Positions 1 to 12,043 are shown, numbered from the stretch's first letter. The stretch: 64,000 nt of DNA from Bryum argenteum (GCA_037043015.1 CM073329.1:16384648-16448647); one strand, 5' to 3'. A program made the numbers and translations. The notes: generated by a model from the sequence alone, not told the origin.

Positions 1-2098
1 TTGAGCTTTTCTACCACTCAGGTGAGGTACTCATAACATCAAGATTGGCTCTTGGGTGACTCTTTAGGACTTTCTTTAGGTGACTCTTTGGGTGAATTTC
101 TAGGTGCTAAATGGCCATAAACAACTTTAAATTCCCTGTCCTATATTTACTAAGGTAGGAACTCCTAAAATGATCCCATGTCCAATTGAATTTTCACCCT
201 TGTGTTAAGTTAATATGTTCGGGAACATGTACATTTGTCATTGATAAGAAGTCCAAAATGCTCTTGCACTTGGTTACAAGAATATGTAAACTTGGCAATC
301 CTAATCGGAGGAAATAAGGTAGGATGTTCAAATGCCGCATAGGACCACAAAGTACATAGGAACAAAAACAACACAATGCGGTTATTTGACCACAAGGTAT
401 ATCATAGCTTCAAAATGTAATGTATCCTATTAATAAACCTACTACCTTCACTTCCAAAGTCCAGAATTAAATCAAGAGAAATTCAAAATAAATGATTCCA
501 ATTGGACAAATCTCTTACATATTCTATACATTCTCCATAATTGTTTCCCTTGGCCACTCCCCAACGAGCTTGCCGATATGAAAATTGTGCAATTTGCAAA
601 CATCATACCTTAGCAATTGGAAGCGTTATGCCTCAACCTTATACAAACAATTTTCGAAACTTGTACGCACCTCAAGTAGAAGCCTGTTAGGAGGAGCAAC
701 CAATAGAACTCCCGGGGAAGTGATAGTGCCAGTAATGAGAGTTCAAACAAACAATTAGACTCATAGTTCAGGTAGGTGTACAACTGGCGGCAGCCACCCA
801 CCCCGCCATGATGGCAAACCTTTGCACTACATAAATCGGAGAGGTGCCCATTAGCTCTCTCTCTTTTTCAGTTGAATTGCTTACCTTAACAAAGCCTTGG
901 CATCTCCCACTCTTTCTGTTGCTCAGTGCACGTTGCTATTTAAATTTGTTTTACTTTCGTCGTTCGTTTTATAGCATTTACTGTGGGCTGCATTGGTAAT
1001 ATAGGCTTCCTGCGCTGTTGTCCGCACTTGCTCTCGTCCCTGCTTGCTCCTCTGCAAGCTCCGCCATCCCAGTTGCGCTCCCATCAATCTTTTCCTGCCA
1101 ATTCGCTTCGTCACTGTGATCTAATCCGAATTCATAGCTCATCGCAAATAACGCGGTGGAATTTGGTGGCGGTACATAGCTTTCCGTGGCTTCTCCCCCT
1201 GTTTCTGACCTCGGGTACACCACTCTCCTACGAACTTGATTTTCTTCGACGACTTGAGAGCTTCATTCGATCTCTTCAATGCGCTTTTTATTTTAGTGCT
1301 TGGTAACAATTGGAGTCGTCTGTATTTTAGGGTTTTATTGAGGGAAACGGACTCGTGAGCTCTGATTGCGGCTTTCGTACTCCGCTGATTTTTCAGACGG
1401 TTTACGTTTCGCTTTGCCACTCTGGTTTGTTAGAGGATGAGTCCATGTGTATGTGTGTAAGTTAGGCGTTTGCGAGGAGGAACTCTGTTTTGGTGTAAAA
1501 CCTGGAATTGTGCTTCATTTATAGAAGTGGCAGTGAATAGAAGAGAAGAGGAGTATGCTTTGAAGCGAAGTATCTGTTACACTTTCACGTAGCGTTCCTG
1601 AGGTCACGTAAGTTTTTCATTTACGATTTGAGGCTGCTACGAGTTGGTTAAAAAATCCGTCACTCTTCTGAATTAGTTCGTACGTAATTGCTCTTCCTGT
1701 TTTCTCTTGAACTTCTGTAAGCGGTATTGTATGACTCTGAAGTTAATCGTAGAGCATTGTTCGGAGTGTTGATTCAAAGTTGAAGGAGTACGTGTTACTT
1801 GCTTTCGTTCGAGTTGTTCTTTTATCTTGGAGCTTTTTTCGAGGTCTGTACCTTGTTTCGTATGCTTTTCGATCAAACGTAGGGTTTGCGCAAGGGTTTG
1901 GAATGTTTGTAACTTTTCGTTGAAGGAAGTGTGTGTGTATGTGGAAGAGCGATGAGATAGATGGCGTGGTGTGTAAATGTGTATTGCGCTAAGTTGTGCT
2001 TTGTTGCTACTTTTCAGTTGTTCAGAAGAAGCGATCGGCTATAAGAGTTGCGGCAGTTGCATGAAGGTGTCTTTTCTCGAACTCCGTAGTTCCTCAGT
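1..2098. other. Intergenic region and 5' leader of the ATG18-like gene
   Basis: I see no convincing coding sequence here. The open frames on both strands lack family motifs and overlap each other. The last several hundred bases, T- and G-rich with no long plus-strand ORF, are likely promoter and 5' UTR of the gene starting at 2099. A pyrimidine run at about 856-870 followed by CAG could be an intron acceptor or simply low-complexity sequence. Confidence 0.5.
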
Positions 2099-3886
2099 AT
2101 GGCCCTAGCAGCGCCTATGCAAGTATCGCCCTCACAGCAGGGTCGTCATAACAAGTTTAGTAGTGATTCGATGTCGCATTCGCCAGTCTCCTCCACTTCG
2201 GGGCTTACAACGTCTCCTCGGAATTCACCCGAGCGGGAGGATTCACCCGAAGCGCCACCTGTAGAGGAAGCTCTTCTCTCAGTCGGGTTCAACCAGGACT
2301 ACGGATGTTTCGCATGTGGCACACAGACAGGGTTCCGCATCTACAACTGCGATCCCTTCAAGGAGACATTTCGTCGTGACTTCGATGGTTCCGGCATTGC
2401 TTTAGTGGAGATGCTATTCAGGTGCAACCTCTTAGCTCTTGTGGGTGGTGGCAAGGCACCTCGGTATTCTCCCAACAAGGTCATGATTTGGGACGATCAG
2501 CAGAGTCGATGTATTGGAGAGCTTTCGTTCAGGAGTGATGTTCGAGCCGTCCGTTTGCGGAGGGACAGAATTGTCGTCGTGCTCGAATTCAAGATCTATG
2601 TGTACAACTTTGCCGATCTTAAGCTGCTTCACCAGATTGAGACCTTGTCGAACACTAAGGGTATCTGTGCTCTATCTCCTGGGTCAACGTCGTGCGTCCT
2701 TGCCTGTCCTGGGCAGCGCCGAGGGGAAATTCGGATAGAGCTCTACAGTGTGAGGAAGACAAGGTTCGTGCAGGCGCACGACTCGTCTTTGGCTTGTATG
2801 GCACTCACCCAGAATGGTGCATTTTTGGCCACAGCTAGTAACAAGGGCACCCTCATTCGCATCTTCAGTACTGTGGATGGTTCGAAGTTGCAAGAGGTAT
2901 ATCAGCTTTTTATGCTGACCATAATTTTACTATTTCTTGTAATTTCTACATTGTTAATGTTTTGAAAACAATCGCTGGTAGGGTTGATCCTAAAGGATAG
3001 TTCTATATTGACACCGTAAATTACTTTTTGCAGCTTCGACGAGGAGCTGAGCGAGCAGAGATTTATAGCATTGCCTTCTCTCCAAATGCGCACTGGCTTG
3101 CTGTTTCTAGCGATAAGGGTACCGTGCACGTATTTGGATTGAAGTCCACAACTGAAGAAGCTCGGTCTGAGACAATTACAACGACGGCGTCACCGTCTTC
3201 CAATGAAACGGCACTAGCATCTGGTGGAAGCGGCGGGTATCTCCTTAATGCTCCGGCATCATTATTGTCATTTGCAACGGCAAATGCGGGTTCATCGTTG
3301 GCCTTCATGAAAGGTGTCCTTTCCTTTCACCTCCAAGAAGCAATTTGTATCTTACTCAAAACTGCGTGCATCTGGGACTGCTACTGTAATGGCTACGTCT
3401 GCTCTAGTCAAGTCACTTATACTCGAAACTATCTCATGTGGTAATCATACACTGACTTCAAGGATTTATGGCAGGTGTTCTGCCGAAGTACTTCAGTTCA
3501 GAGTGGTCGTTTGCACAATTCCGTGTGCCTGAAGAGACGAAGACAATTGTTGCATTCGGCCCGCAGAAAGATACTATTGTCATTGTTTGCGCGAATGGCA
3601 GGTTTGTCTTTTCAGATCATAATGATTATGTTGCAACTTATTTTTTTACAGCTGTATTGGATCATTTATAGTACTATCATTGTTCCGACTTGGTTCCTTT
3701 TGATCATCATCCTTTGCTTTTCCATGTAAGTATTTGGCTAAGAGCCTATTGTAACAGTACATCTTGTGGGCTTGGTTCAGTTACTACAGGTGCTCCTTTG
3801 ATAGTACCAACGGTGGGGAAATGGTACAAAATGAATTTGAGCGCTTCTTGAAGAACGATGCCCCGGAGGAAACTGTCACTGTTTAG
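2099..3886 (+). CDS. ATG18: ATG18/WIPI-like PROPPIN autophagy protein (four exons)
   Basis: PROPPINs are seven-bladed WD40 propellers that bind PI3P and PI(3,5)P2 on the phagophore and help recruit the ATG2 lipid-transfer machinery. Exons read as 2099-2896, 3034-3313, 3475-3601 and 3781-3886, all with GT-AG borders and consistent phase, giving 436 residues. The phosphoinositide-binding motif appears as [16 protein letters not shown] at the start of exon 2 (about residue 267); the L form instead of yeast FRRG is normal in plants and animals. It is followed by [17 protein letters not shown], a PROPPIN signature. Residues 1-45 form a Ser/Pro-rich leader. The C-terminus, after a GSYYRCSF stretch, ends in TVTV. 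A low-complexity Ser/Thr/Gly loop follows blade 6, where the family has its membrane-inserting loop. Start chosen as the first ATG of the open frame. Convergent with the ferredoxin gene. Family assignment is firm; the exact paralogue (a, c or d type) is not resolved. Confidence 0.93.
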
Positions 3887-5289
3887 ATGAGTACAGTCCG
3901 CCAGATTCAGAGCACTTTATGGAAGTGGAGCTAATGGGTCCACGGGTTGTCGCATGACTCAGTACTGCTAACGATTGGCCGAAGGATATTTTCACATGGC
4001 AGTTGAATTGACTTGAGGTGTTTTTGATTCTAGTGATTTACGGTAGCATGATTCCTACGTACAACAGCCATTGATTGTGCCTGAAGCAGACGCAGCATCT
4101 TCATGTAGATTCGAAGTTTACGCTGATATGTCGCTCAGTAAGGTTGAGTGTGGGCGAATATCTCAGCTAGCTGTACAGTATAGTGCTAATTTGTAGAAAG
4201 GCGTTCTGCAGTAACTGTATATATCACATTCTATTTGACAGAAGACATCATTTTTTTTTGTAATGCCGTGTATCACAGATATGGTTTCTGACAGATCATA
4301 GAAGAGTTCCTTTTCTGAGTGAGGAGTATATTCACTGGAAGGTTAGTAACTGGACCTTTTTAGCAAGGTACCCAATGTATCCCTATTACAAGCGAGATTT
4401 GTCCTAAAGCCTCACGAGAGAGTGGCTATCTGTAAAACCTGCAACAAGAAATAAGGAATAATATCTAACAATCTGCAACAAGATACAAGAACTTAAGAAA
4501 GTGTAGTCTATGCCCATACGCTTACAAGGAGAGTAACTTGTCATATACCGTAGTAAATACCAATCTTGCTGCAGTGCTACATTGAAAACTTTCTTAACCA
4601 CTCTTGTAGTTTAAGGGAATTATAAATGGACGTACACCATATACTTCTATGCACTTCATCTTGTTCATTTGAAACTCAATACTCACTACAATCACTCGTT
4701 CATGGAAGGAATTCATCTCCCAAGTAGACTACAAAATGTCACATGAAAGTATTACGACAGTGCACTGCACGAACAAGGGTTCAGCGGAAAGGGACATGCG
4801 ACAGAACTGATTCATAGAAGTGCAGAAGAATAAGGTCACTTTATTAACCCCCTCCTGATGACACCACCATCATCACAATATAGTATAAAAAGGGGTCATG
4901 TAACATTCAGCTTAACTCTTAGCTGAATCAATCCAAATGAAAACCTCTGATCTGATATTCTAGTCGCATTCTCTCCAACTCCGAAGGCTTGAGACGTAAG
5001 GAAGGGTGCACAAGCAGCGACCATGTACCCAAGTAGCCCTTCTTTGAAAGTGCGACGGCATAAAATCCTGTGGAATATGGGGATGCACGCCACCTGAACA
5101 TAGAATCTCGTGTCAGTTCTACCAATACAGTTTTCAATCATGCAAACAGAATCCAAATAACGCAGACTGAAAATTTGACTCAACAGCGTGGTCACCTAAA
5201 GAGATTATTGTTACTAATAAACTATCCAACCATGTACACAGTATCCAAATGACATATACTGTGTAAATTTGACTCAAAAGAGTACTTAC
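3887..5289. other. Convergent intergenic region, 3' UTRs of ATG18-like and ferredoxin genes
   Basis: No supported gene. The region must contain both 3' UTRs. The minus-strand ORFs at about 4896-5195 have no recognisable motif and may lie in the spliced 3' UTR of the ferredoxin transcript, which appears to have an intron donor just after its stop codon. Confidence 0.5.
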
Positions 5290-5295
5290 CTGTTG

Positions 5296-5874
5296 CTAGT
5301 GAGGTTTGGGAACATGACCGTCCACAGCAAAATTGCGGGTGGCTGCCGGAAGAGCGAGGCGCAAACCGTCGAGCTCAGGCTTGGCAATCACTTGGCAACC
5401 CAAACGGGAGGTTTCTGTCAATCCAAAGGCAAGGTCCAACATGTCATTCTCTTCGTCCGAAGGCTCAGGAAGCTTGTTGTAAAGCTCCTCATCGGTGATG
5501 ATAACGTGACAAGTGGAACACGCCAAGGAACCCTCACAAGCTCCTTCCAGTTCGATGTCATTCTCGTGCGCTGCTTCGAGCATCGACATCCCCACTGGGA
5601 CCTTAATCTCCGTCTCCTCGCCGTCTTTGTTCACGAACGTCACTGTGATCTTCTCCGCATTCGGCTCTGGCTTCGCAGCTGCTGAAGTCGACAACGGTCT
5701 CAAAACAGATGAACCCCAAACCCTAGTGTAACTTCTGTCTGAAACCCTAGTATAATTTATCTCCGATACCCTAGAATACAAGGAGCTCGCTGCATTCAAA
5801 TTGCCACCATTTTGCACCCTCCTCGATTGCAGCAATCGCACGGCCAGGCTCCGTAACCCCGCCGCTCCCCTCAT
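5296..5874 (-). CDS. MFDX: Mitochondrial adrenodoxin-like [2Fe-2S] ferredoxin
   Basis: A vertebrate-type ferredoxin that passes electrons from NADPH-adrenodoxin reductase to the mitochondrial Fe-S cluster assembly machinery and to biotin and other synthesis steps. The single exon encodes 192 residues, close to plant MFDX proteins. Residues 1-70 are Arg/Ser-rich with few acids, like a mitochondrial presequence. The ferredoxin domain runs from about residue 75 ([14 protein letters not shown]) to 180. Cluster ligands are visible as [10 protein letters not shown] (C-x5-C-x2-C) plus the distal Cys in TSRLGCQVI. The acidic [13 protein letters not shown] segment matches the reductase-binding helix. 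Start is the first ATG. Six bases past the stop codon, CAG/GTAAGT on the minus strand looks like a strong intron donor, suggesting a spliced 3' UTR. Three near-identical units containing CCCTAG lie in the presequence coding region. Confidence 0.93.
   Translation of the reverse strand: MRGAAGLRSLAVRLLQSRRVQNGGNLNAASSLYSRVSEINYTRVSDRSYTRVWGSSVLRPLSTSAAAKPEPNAEKITVTFVNKDGEETEIKVPVGMSMLEAAHENDIELEGACEGSLACSTCHVIITDEELYNKLPEPSDEENDMLDLAFGLTETSRLGCQVIAKPELDGLRLALPAATRNFAVDGHVPKPH
5700..5782 (-). repeat. Telo-box-like short repeat within the ferredoxin presequence
   Basis: On the plus strand the motif ACCCTAG(T/A)(G/A)TA recurs three times at about 24-base spacing (near 5708, 5743 and 5768). It encodes the repeated peptide (Y)(S/T)RV(S/W). 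The core AAACCCTAG matches the plant telo-box. It may be an expansion within a tolerant presequence or may have a regulatory role; the latter is speculative. Confidence 0.55.
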
Positions 5875-6793
5875 CTCTATCGAACACCCTAATCAGTGAT
5901 CGAGCGCGTGATCAAGGTGAAGAGCCAAAATTCAACAGAGTGGCTCACAATCGGATTTCAACTTGAGGATCCCCACAAGAGAGTGTCTGCAAATTGAGGT
6001 TTAAGCTTGAATAAGCAGCAGGAGATGAAGTAATAAGAGAATATGTAGTCTATTTCGTTCGCAAAGAATGGTGAAAGCTCCAGAAGAGATTGGCAAAAGT
6101 GTGACGATGCCGTGGAGGAAATAAACGACCCTCTTGAGTGAACGGCAAACAGAAATCCCTCAGCCTACAGTAGTGTAAGAACCAGTTGATGGTCCAGGGG
6201 TGGAAAGATTCTATTCGGTTGTGGTGCGAGGTGATCGAATCGCGCTTCGGACGGCATCAGCACACCAAGCGTGTGCATAGATTCACAAATTAGGGTTTTG
6301 CTCTCAAATGGCATATCCTCGCATCGAGTTTCTGCAGCCAAGCACACAAGAGCAGCTTCATTATGAACGACAACAGATTCTGTTCCAATTTCCTCGCAGG
6401 AGATGGATGAAACTATTCTCCGTGGATGACTTCTTAAATGCAATGCGTTAGACATGTAAGAATATTTGACAAATTGGGATTTTGAAACCTGAACCTGTTT
6501 TCGATTAAGTTATCACGTTTTCGATGGTGCGACAAGTGGACTTGCGATTGTAAATATGCTTCCCACATTCATTTCCTTTTCAGGCGTTTAGGCTTATAGT
6601 AACCAGAAGTTCCATTCGGAATGCATAAAAGAATATGGAAGCCAAATTCCTTGTTAACATACAGATACCAGATACGATACAATGCATGGACAAGGCCTTT
6701 CCAGCACTGCAACGGATGACCTCATGTCATTAGATGTTGACTGTAAAATGCTCGATGAAAGCTACAGACCCACGTTCAAACTCTCTCTCTGTG
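5875..6793. other. Intergenic region upstream of ferredoxin gene
   Basis: This should hold the ferredoxin promoter and 5' UTR. A 96-codon ATG-initiated minus-strand ORF at 6165-6455 has no recognisable domain and I do not call it as a gene. A short CT microsatellite precedes the MITE at about 6778-6790. Confidence 0.4.
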
Positions 6794-6795
6794 TA

Positions 6796-7758
6796 CAGTA
6801 CCCACCAACAAGTTTACGTTCAGAGCAAGAAGAGATAACATACCTTCAACTTTCAAATGACCACCATTTTTGTAAAATCTATCCAATTTGCAAATCATGA
6901 AGTATGAAAGAAGGTACTGCATTTTCCTTTACCAATACATGAAAAACTTCCAAAAAAAGTGTAGATTCATTTGACAACTTTAGTATCTTCTAACTTACTT
7001 TCTAAAAACTACCTTTAGCTGTTCTGAAGACCATTACATGGAGAGGTTTGTTGAGGAAGAGAGTACCAATATCTCTTTAGAAACCTCTTTTGATGCCCTT
7101 TACATATATGTGGCTCACAGTTACAAATATTGAGTTGAGTTGATGTAAGAAACCTTGATGTTGTCTCTTATTGAAAAAGTTACATACACATTTTGAAGTG
7201 CAATGATTGCTCATGGATTTTTCTAACACATGGAGCTTGGATTAGCATGAAAGAGATAGTTTTGATAATATTTGTTACGATTTGAAGACTTTGGTGGTAG
7301 TTTGATGGAATTTGGATATTCTAGGTTCTAGATATGATCATTTGAAGTTGCTCTTGTTTATCTTGACATCTACTTAGAGTACAAAAGTCCAATCTTGAGC
7401 TTCTTTGGGGGTACAATTCAAGTTCTTTCTAAAAAGCAATTGCATATGTAGATAGTGTATCGAAAAAGCTTTCTTTTGAGGTGGTGGAAGTTTACCATTG
7501 TGTCATGCCTCACCAAAAGTAGCTTGTTATAAGAGCTACGGGAATATAATAGATAATATGTTAAAAAGTCATATATTAAAATAGAATTTCTAGTATTTAT
7601 TGAAATTTCTTGTAATGATGGTATAAAATACTACATTATCCCTATGGTAAAATTTGTAGTTGGCAATTTTGATCATTTTTGTGAACGTGGTAATTGTTTG
7701 AAGATTGCAACATGTTCTCTTGTCTCAATTCTGAACGTAAACTTGTTGGTGGGTACTG
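6796..7758. mobile_element. Non-autonomous Tc1/mariner-type MITE (963 bp, TA target duplication)
   Basis: Both ends begin CAGTACCCACCAACAAGT in inverted orientation, followed by matching TTTACGTTCAGA. The similarity continues weakly for about 100 bp inwards. The element is flanked by TA at 6794-6795 and at 7759-7760, the target duplication of the Tc1/mariner superfamily. The terminal 18 bases differ at one position from the termini of the transposase-bearing element at 12227-14252, so the two elements belong to one family. No transposase remains: the interior is AT-rich without long ORFs. It lies between two host genes. Confidence 0.85.
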
Positions 7759-8638
7759 TACAAGTTCCAATAACACTAGAGACTTGCTCCTAGACGTAAG
7801 AGTCTCAAGCATATGAACGGCACATGTGAACCAGTAGTCCGTCTCTGAATGGGATTCTAACATGTTGCTGGTAGACGAGATCTTGTTGCTGCTTTTGATG
7901 TAAATCAGATTATACAGTATATACTAAAGATACAATTAGCCTCACCAACTAAAGCTCGATCGAATGAATGTTTTGAGCGGTCATCTGTAGACTGGCCACT
8001 CTCGATAGATGGCACCCACACCACATTTTAAGTGTTGCTGGCGCTACAGTTGCAATCAAGCAATTCGTGTGGAGCAACCCCTTCGACGCACATCCGTATG
8101 CTCATCACCATGAGCGGTGCAGTGGCCCCGTCGCAATAGTGAGTTTCAAGCCTCGTGGACTTCAGGTTCATTGAGATTGTAAAAGCCTTCTTGATCAGTT
8201 ACACTAAGCAGGTTCTACTTCGTGAGCACAAGCTCCATCGAAGAGACCCGTTCTTAGAAGTTCCACGCCACATTCTTCGAGCAGGAGGTTTCCAGTGATC
8301 TTGTTGGTTTCCAACCTTATGAAAGCTGGGCCAAATCACCAATTACATTTCTAATGTCCGGAGAGTAATCCCAACTCTGCATCCCAGACTCCTTCGAACA
8401 CAAGAAACTACTCATGGACCAAAGAACCACCGTGAACATGAGCAAAAAAGTAGAATGTTTCTTATAACATCTGATTGAAGATAACCATGAATGGAAGAAT
8501 CTCTGTCGTCACCACTATGTTTTACATTTAGTATGCAATGCTTGAAATGATTCTCTCACACTTCGCCTGTGTGCCTCTCGCCTACACCTAATGAATCAGG
8601 GTTTAGGGTTTAACTATCACTGTAGGGTTTGAATCCCG
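7759..8638. other. Intergenic region, including 3' UTR of the small membrane-protein gene
   Basis: No coding sequence supported. Two plant telomere-type TTTAGGG units lie at about 8600-8613, inside or next to the 3' UTR of the minus-strand gene ending at 8639. I see nothing else. Confidence 0.4.
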
Positions 8639-9122
8639 TCATCTATCATCGCTTACAGCTTCATCCTTCTTACGAAACAATATGGCTGTGTCATCTGCGA
8701 GTCAATTTGCAATTTACGATCATTGAACAAAACAAAGCAAAATTTTCAATCTCTGCGTATTCGCACCTCAAGAACAAAAGCGAAGCAATTACGTATCGCT
8801 AAACCGAGCAAGTCGGCAATCGCGAGACGAGCAATAATATCCACAGGCGAATTTGAAAAAATGAAAAGGGAGCAGGTATAAGGCGTTCAACTACGAGATT
8901 GAAAATAGGAAAATAGTAGCACTCACTTTTTACTTGCTCCTTGATCCAGACTTCTACCAACATTCCCGCTCCTACGCCTGCCATGGCGAGGAACGAATAC
9001 AAGGCGATCGTCTTGGGGATGGATCGGCGCGGCAGAATGTAGCACTCCGGAACTAGCCTGACCTTGGCCTTGCCCACCGCGCGCTCCGGCGTCTGGTAGA
9101 ATTCTGTCTCCCGATTCGCCAT
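8639..9122 (-). CDS. Small single-pass membrane protein (two exons, 83 residues)
   Basis: Exon 1 is 9122-8927, beginning MANRETEFYQTPERAVGKAK. It has a good GTGAGT donor, and exon 2 at 8694-8639 keeps the frame to a stop, giving 83 residues. After a basic segment with LVPECYILPRRSIPKT, one hydrophobic stretch (about residues 40-58, ALYSFLAMAGVGAGMLVEVW) forms a single membrane span, followed by a short charged tail. The pattern resembles short conserved plant membrane proteins, possibly of mitochondria, but I cannot name the family securely. The exon 2 choice rests only on an acceptor and phase; reading through the donor would give 107 residues with a less polar tail. Confidence 0.68.
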
Positions 9123-10003
9123 CGCCTTCTGTTTTGCACAAATTTCTAACCTATATCATTGCAAAAGTAAAGAAGACACCACCCACTCGAATTACAAATT
9201 CGCGTCTGCCTCGCCGAATTCCTTCAACAAAACCCCTTAACAATTCCCCTCAACAAAACCCCTTAACAATTCCCCTCAACAAAACCCTGGAACGGAGCAT
9301 GAGAGAACATTGACCGTCGATGAACAGTTTTCCATCCATGGATGAATCATCCGTTGCCTCTAGCAGCAAATGTGCTGATGAATGCCACCTACAATTCTGG
9401 TGGTATTCAAGGTAAGTAGTTAATCCTATTCTATATTAATTTTACTGATTTTTTGAATTTTTAACCACCAATATTCCAGTCAAGAAGTTGAAGAATGACG
9501 AACACATCCGGACTAAGGGAATCCAGTATTCCACATATGAGGATAAGGCTTTGGACATACAAAATAGGGTATGTAGGAGGATGGTAGTGCTTACAAACCT
9601 TCAATTGAGTCAAGGATTTGTGAGATACACCCATTGGAAGGTAGTACGTACTTGCCTTGAAGTTACTCAAAACACAACATGGTCATACATTTTTATAATT
9701 TCTTTGTGTCTTGAAATCATCCGAAACACAACAATAGAAATGCCTTTTCACATTAATGGTCATGGTATCACATAAAATTAGCCATCACAATAACTTAGGA
9801 AGATGGTAGCCATCACCCATGATGATTGTGTTTAGTTGAAGTGCATTGTTGTGTTTTTCTTGGAGGGCCTCCCGAGGCTTTACTTTGTTACAGGGGAGCA
9901 TCTTTCTCTTTGACATGTGAATATATGTTTGAAATCAATAGCACCTATTCCATCTCGTGTTCCAATATTATATTGCATCTTTCCCATGATAAACTCATCT
10001 ACA
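9123..10003. other. Intergenic region with a short tandem repeat
   Basis: Upstream region of the small membrane-protein gene. At about 9225-9290 a 26-base unit (CAACAAAACCCCTTAACAAT plus TCCCCT) occurs about 2.5 times in tandem. The short ORFs at 9488-9775 have no recognisable motif. Confidence 0.5.
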
Positions 10004-10095
10004 TCTATAACAAAATACCAAACGGAAATCCTTCCTACACACCAACGTACCAACTTACCAACCTACCTACCTTCTTTTATGTTATTTGTATTATG

Positions 10096-10128
<33 letters not shown>

Positions 10129-10243
10129 ACGGACATGTATAAAAATAATGAACATAATATGAGGAAATGGTAGACATGTGGATAATTTTTTAAAAGTACC
10201 ATATAAAGAGCTTTTCCCTTTGGGAGGACAGTTACATTACTAG
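10004..10243 (+). mobile_element. Short non-autonomous Helitron-like element, 3' end CTAG
   Basis: The piece starts A/TCTATAACAAAATACC and ends ...ACATTACTAG. A short hairpin (TCCC-TTT-GGGA at 10215-10224) lies about 16 bases before the terminal CTAG, as in Helitron 3' ends. It contains a poly(A) tract (10096-10127) followed by a roughly 110-base tail that is similar to the 3' tail of the adjacent larger element ending at 16133. No coding capacity. The 5' border is less certain than the 3' border. Confidence 0.55.
10096..10127 (+). repeat. Poly(A) tract, 32 bases
   Basis: An uninterrupted A run inside the small Helitron-like element. An A run of nearly equal length occurs at the homologous position (16002-16034) of the neighbouring element, so it is a family feature and not a retroposition tail. 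Confidence 0.9.
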
Positions 10244-12043
10244 TCTATATATATAAAAGAATAGGGTGATCGATCCGGCAATCCTTCCTACCCACCTATG
10301 TACAAATTGAGGGATGCTAAGTCTTAAGCCATGAGCAATGAGCAATGAGCAATCAACTCTTGAGCAGTAAAATTTATAAATTTTTAGCTAATTATGGACC
10401 TATAACCGCATAAAGTAATTATATCACGAAATGATGCAAAAGTGTATAAGCCAAGGGTTTCATTTAGGAATACATTCAAGACTTGGAGTAATTCAGAAGG
10501 TAGTATAACCGTGGTATGGTATATTGTACAATTTATAACATTAGATAGATCAAAATTAAATTTACATACATTGTATCACTATGTTCATATAAAAATATAT
10601 GTCTACGTATAAACAGTGATATTAGGACGGTATACAAACACATAATTATAGAAGAAAGCAAAATGTGCACATATGTAATGCTAAGTAGATACGTTGGAGT
10701 CACAACCCTCAATCAAAGAGGTATTGAAGTTATTCTCCTCCTCCTCAGGATGTATATCTATGTATTTATGCACTTAAGAATACATGTACATGGCTTCTAA
10801 ACTAGAAAAGGTAAAGGGGCTTTCACTAAAGCCATAGCCAAACCTTGTGCATAGAGAGGTAATGTAAAGGTACTGTGGGGACTAGCTAGGAGGGCCTCCG
10901 ACAAAGCTTTGAAATACATTTTAGTATATACTTAGTGATATGTAAAGGGAAATAAAATTAAAAAACAAAAAAACGTCTACATAACATTTGCGGAGACCTT
11001 ACAAGTATACAACCTACACTCTAAAGCGAATGGAATGATGTCAATTTTGATGAGGCTCTTCAAGTTTATCCCATACAAAACGTCCATGCGCTTTTGTTGT
11101 GGTTGAGGAGGGAGGCTTAACCCGTGAATGGTTTGACTCATTGATAGAAAAAAGAACACATTTTCTAAAAAGGTGTCATAAATGGAAAGGGTAAGTATTT
11201 GAATATCAACTGTATAAATCTTAAGTGGACATATTGTACATCATGTCGCTCAAATTTTGAGTCATGAGGCCTTATAGATTGCAAGATCGTAACATATTAC
11301 TACTCATTTAACATCACAAAATCTCAGCATTTTCACTTTGAAATAAAAATGCTACCAATAGACTAATTGCAATGAAAAAAATCAACAACTACAAAGATGT
11401 TAAACTTCATCTCAATAAAACCCTTGGAAATAAAAATCCATGAGAAATTATTTTTTGCGCAAATAATAATTTTGTAATTGTGAAAACTGCCAAAAGGAAA
11501 CATAGTCTAAGTCTCAACCCTTTGCACTCAAATTAATGCCCTATCTTTGATACATCTTTGATTTTTTCAAGGTTTCTATCACAAAGCTAGACTCTAATTG
11601 GAACCTATTCCAAAAACAAAGTTAAAATCTAACGGTTAATGAAGGAGATATAGCCCCACAAAAATTATCCTTTCATTCACTTTTTTCATTGTAGAAACAT
11701 CATTGCAAATCCAATTCCAAAGTTATTTGGATAAAAAATCTCCCAACTAGAAAGTTGTTAGTCTCCTTCTTTAGATCATGATTCTATAAAAAAAAGTTCA
11801 TAGACACATCTTTTTGATTTCCCATGATAGCCTCACAATGGTAAAACATGCACCACGTTTGAAACTCAAAAACAAGAGCTTCCTTCACAAAAATGCAAAC
11901 CATTTATTCATAATTTATTTTATGGATTTTTAATTTTCACCACACAAACTTGACTTGATTTGGAACTCAACCCAAGTGATTTCACTAAAAACAGACTCCG
12001 GATGAAGAAGATATGGCAATTCAAAGTTTTTGCCCTTCATCAA

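Noticed and set aside
6165-6455. 96-codon minus-strand ORF upstream of the ferredoxin gene
   Set aside because: ATG start but no motif or clear partner exon; could be a chance frame.
8598-8614. TTTAGGGTTTA as an interstitial telomere
   Set aside because: Only two units here (and two near 29910); far too few for a telomeric array.
8620-8645. GGTTTGAATCCC resembling a tRNA B box
   Set aside because: No A box or acceptor stem at the right distance upstream, and the sequence overlaps the 3' end of a host gene.
10096-10127. Poly(A) tract as a SINE or LINE retroposition tail
   Set aside because: A matching tract at the same position in the adjacent element (16002-16034), followed by shared sequence and CTAG, shows it to be internal to the Helitron-like family.
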